Part shown: piece by piece, positions 33,937-34,994 of the stretch | Position numbering within the stretch: the first letter of the stretch is position 1 | Layout of the letters: each line of letters opens with the position of its first letter | Source: Bacteroidales bacterium | GTDB taxonomy: Bacteria; Bacteroidota; Bacteroidia; Bacteroidales; ML635J-15 | Direction: 5' to 3' | Length of the DNA: 34,994 nucleotides | Assembly: GCA_028701945.1 (NCBI GenBank) | Contig: JAQVPT010000003.1 | Span: 1-34,994 of the forward strand | The notes under the pieces: generated by a model | Databases searched by the model: none | What the model was told of the DNA's origin: nothing | What the model saw: only the letters and a program-made list of their open reading frames with translations | Made by a program: the position numbers and the translations under genes

Positions 33937-34482
33937 TTACTCTTTTTCTACCTGTATAAATCTAAGTTCTAAAGGTGTCCTTCTTCCAAAAATCTTCACC
34001 ATCACCTTTAATTTTTTCTTTTCATCATACACTTCTTCTATCACACCACTAAATCCACTAAATGGACCGTCAACTACCTTAACAGGTTCACCAACATAAT
34101 ATGGAACGTTAATTTCTTCGTTACCATCAGCCAGTTCATCAACCTTACCAAGGATTCTAGCGACCTCATCGCTTCTTAAAGGTGTGGCTACTCCATCTTT
34201 GGTACCTAAAAACCCAATAACCCCAGTTACACTGCGTATAATGTGCTCTACTTCACCGTCTAGAACTGCATTTATCAAAATGTAACCTGGAAAGAAATTT
34301 CTTTCTTTATGTACAGGTTTTCCGTTTCTTACCTGATAGACTTTTTCAGTTGGAATAAGCACTTGAGGTATATGCTCAGAAAGCCCTAATCTCAAAATTT
34401 CATTTTCAAGATATTCTTTCACTTTCTTCTCCTTACCACTAAGGGCACGAACAACATACCATTTTTTTTCTATTTCTGCCAT
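33937..34482 (-). CDS. nusG: Transcription termination/antitermination protein NusG
   Basis: I start at the ATG at 34482 (181 residues); a TTG two codons upstream is possible but gives no better match. The N-terminal NGN domain shows KKWYVVRALSGKEKKVKEYL and NFFPGYILI. The C-terminal KOW domain has VDGPFSGFSGVIEEV. NusG binds RNA polymerase, affects pausing and couples transcription to ribosomes or Rho. It follows secE in the usual order. Confidence 0.97.
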   Translation of the reverse strand: MAEIEKKWYVVRALSGKEKKVKEYLENEILRLGLSEHIPQVLIPTEKVYQVRNGKPVHKERNFFPGYILINAVLDGEVEHIIRSVTGVIGFLGTKDGVATPLRSDEVARILGKVDELADGNEEINVPYYVGEPVKVVDGPFSGFSGVIEEVYDEKKKLKVMVKIFGRRTPLELRFIQVEKE

Positions 34483-34504
34483 ATCCAACTAAAAAAATTT
34501 TGGT

Positions 34505-34699
34505 TTAATAAAACATGCCGTAAACGATTTTAAGCACTTCTTTGAATGTAAAGTCCATTAAAAACACAATAACGGCAAATATTAAGGAAGCAACCATTAC
34601 TACAACAGCACTGTTCTGAAGTTCCGACCATTTAGGCCAAGTAACTTTATGAACTAACTCGTTGTAAGTTTCTAAGAAATATGTTTTAATTTTACTCAT
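34505..34699 (-). CDS. secE: Preprotein translocase subunit SecE
   Basis: The 64-residue protein has an amphipathic N-terminal helix (YNELVHKVTWPKWSELQ) and a single membrane span (VVVMVASLIFAVIVFLMDF), the short form of SecE. It clamps SecY in the inner-membrane translocon. The position between tRNA-Trp and nusG confirms the name. Confidence 0.96.
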   Translation of the reverse strand: MSKIKTYFLETYNELVHKVTWPKWSELQNSAVVVMVASLIFAVIVFLMDFTFKEVLKIVYGMFY

Positions 34700-34720
34700 C
34701 TCTTATATTATTGTCTTATG

Positions 34721-34793
34721 CACGGGAGGAGCGACTCGAACGCCCGACACCTAGTTTTGGAGACTAGTGCTCTACCAACTGAGCTACACCCGT
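34721..34793 (-). tRNA. tRNA-Trp (CCA anticodon)
   Basis: The minus strand folds as a cloverleaf of 73 bases: acceptor ACGGGTG/CTCCCGT, D-stem GCTC/GAGC, anticodon stem CTAGT/ACTAG with loop CTCCAAA, T-loop TTCGAGT, discriminator G. The sixth acceptor pair reads T-T, which is either a real mismatch or a sequence error near the window end. CCA is not encoded. The place between tuf and secE is the standard one for tRNA-Trp. Confidence 0.93.
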
Positions 34794-34802
34794 AAACAAG
34801 CA

Positions 34803-34829
34803 AGTAAGAGCCAATAGAGGCATCTTACT
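34803..34829 (-). other. Hairpin between tuf and tRNA-Trp
   Basis: AGTAAGA and GCC pair with GGC and TCTTACT around a short loop. No U-run follows on the minus strand, so it may be an RNA processing site where tRNA-Trp is cut from the tuf transcript. No promoter was found between tuf and the tRNA. Confidence 0.55.
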
Positions 34830-34851
34830 CACTTATATACTTATATTATAA

Positions 34852-34994
34852 TCACTCAACGATTTCAATAATCTGTCCTGCACCTACAGTTCTACCACCT
34901 TCACGAATAGCAAAACGTAATCCAACGTTACAAGCAACAGGGTAGATTAATTCTACCGAAATAGAACATTATCACCAGGCATAACCATTTGTAC
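34852..34994 (-). CDS. tuf: Elongation factor Tu, C-terminal fragment with apparent frameshift
   Basis: The minus strand encodes the end of EF-Tu: SVELIYPVACNVGLRFAIREGGRTVGAGQI and a TGA stop at 34852. Upstream, MVMPGDNV is also clear but in another frame. The two join if one base (T on the plus strand) is restored between 34964 and 34965, where the expected reading is DNVTISVEL. The gene continues off the right edge. EF-Tu is essential, so a sequencing or assembly error is more likely than a dead gene, unless a second tuf exists. Confidence 0.9.

Overview
The window is AT-rich bacterial DNA that I place in the phylum Bacteroidota, probably a free-living or anaerobic member outside the best-studied genera. 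The evidence is a TonB-dependent receptor with a carboxypeptidase-like N-terminal domain, a PorT-type type IX secretion (T9SS) protein, a lipase ending in a T9SS sorting domain, a DUF4369 lipoprotein, a DUF3467 gene directly behind rpoC, an epimerase-type threonine dehydrogenase, and several promoters of the Bacteroidota form (TTG/TTTG, 19-20 bp, TAnnTTTG).

Layout. 1-2594: 5' part of a TonB receptor gene (minus strand). 2753-3562: two small envelope genes. 3766-6310: ahcY and ribF (minus), separated by a long palindrome. 6338-11227: a tightly overlapping plus-strand operon of a thioredoxin-fold lipoprotein without CXXC, an M1 peptidase with a predicted outer-membrane barrel, and an LpxH-like hydrolase. 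11213-11836: non-coding tandem repeats. 12002-12849: rplU-rpmA, with an unusually long L27. 13012-15331: porT and an FAD-dependent dehydrogenase. 15332-16016: decayed DNA with an hsdS remnant beside a CAT-anticodon tRNA. 16086-19516: a small membrane protein, a secreted lipase and a threonine dehydrogenase. 19517-20587: intergenic DNA and an apparently autoregulated TetR gene. 20671-23183: dnaG and a lipoprotein. 23275-34994: the classical tuf-tRNA-Trp-secE-nusG-rplK-rplA-rplJ-rplL-rpoB-rpoC-DUF3467 cluster, all on the minus strand.

How the genes work together. The right third is core transcription and translation machinery. The left and middle parts are rich in envelope functions: outer-membrane uptake, a lipid A step, protein secretion and a probable T9SS cargo. 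The best candidates for something little described are the 6338-11227 envelope operon, the L27 tail, the repeat array that supplies the lpxH stop codon, and the long perfect hairpin between rplL and rpoB. The tuf fragment at the right edge carries an apparent one-base deletion, which may be a sequence error. I saw no CRISPR array, intact insertion sequence, prophage or biosynthetic cluster.
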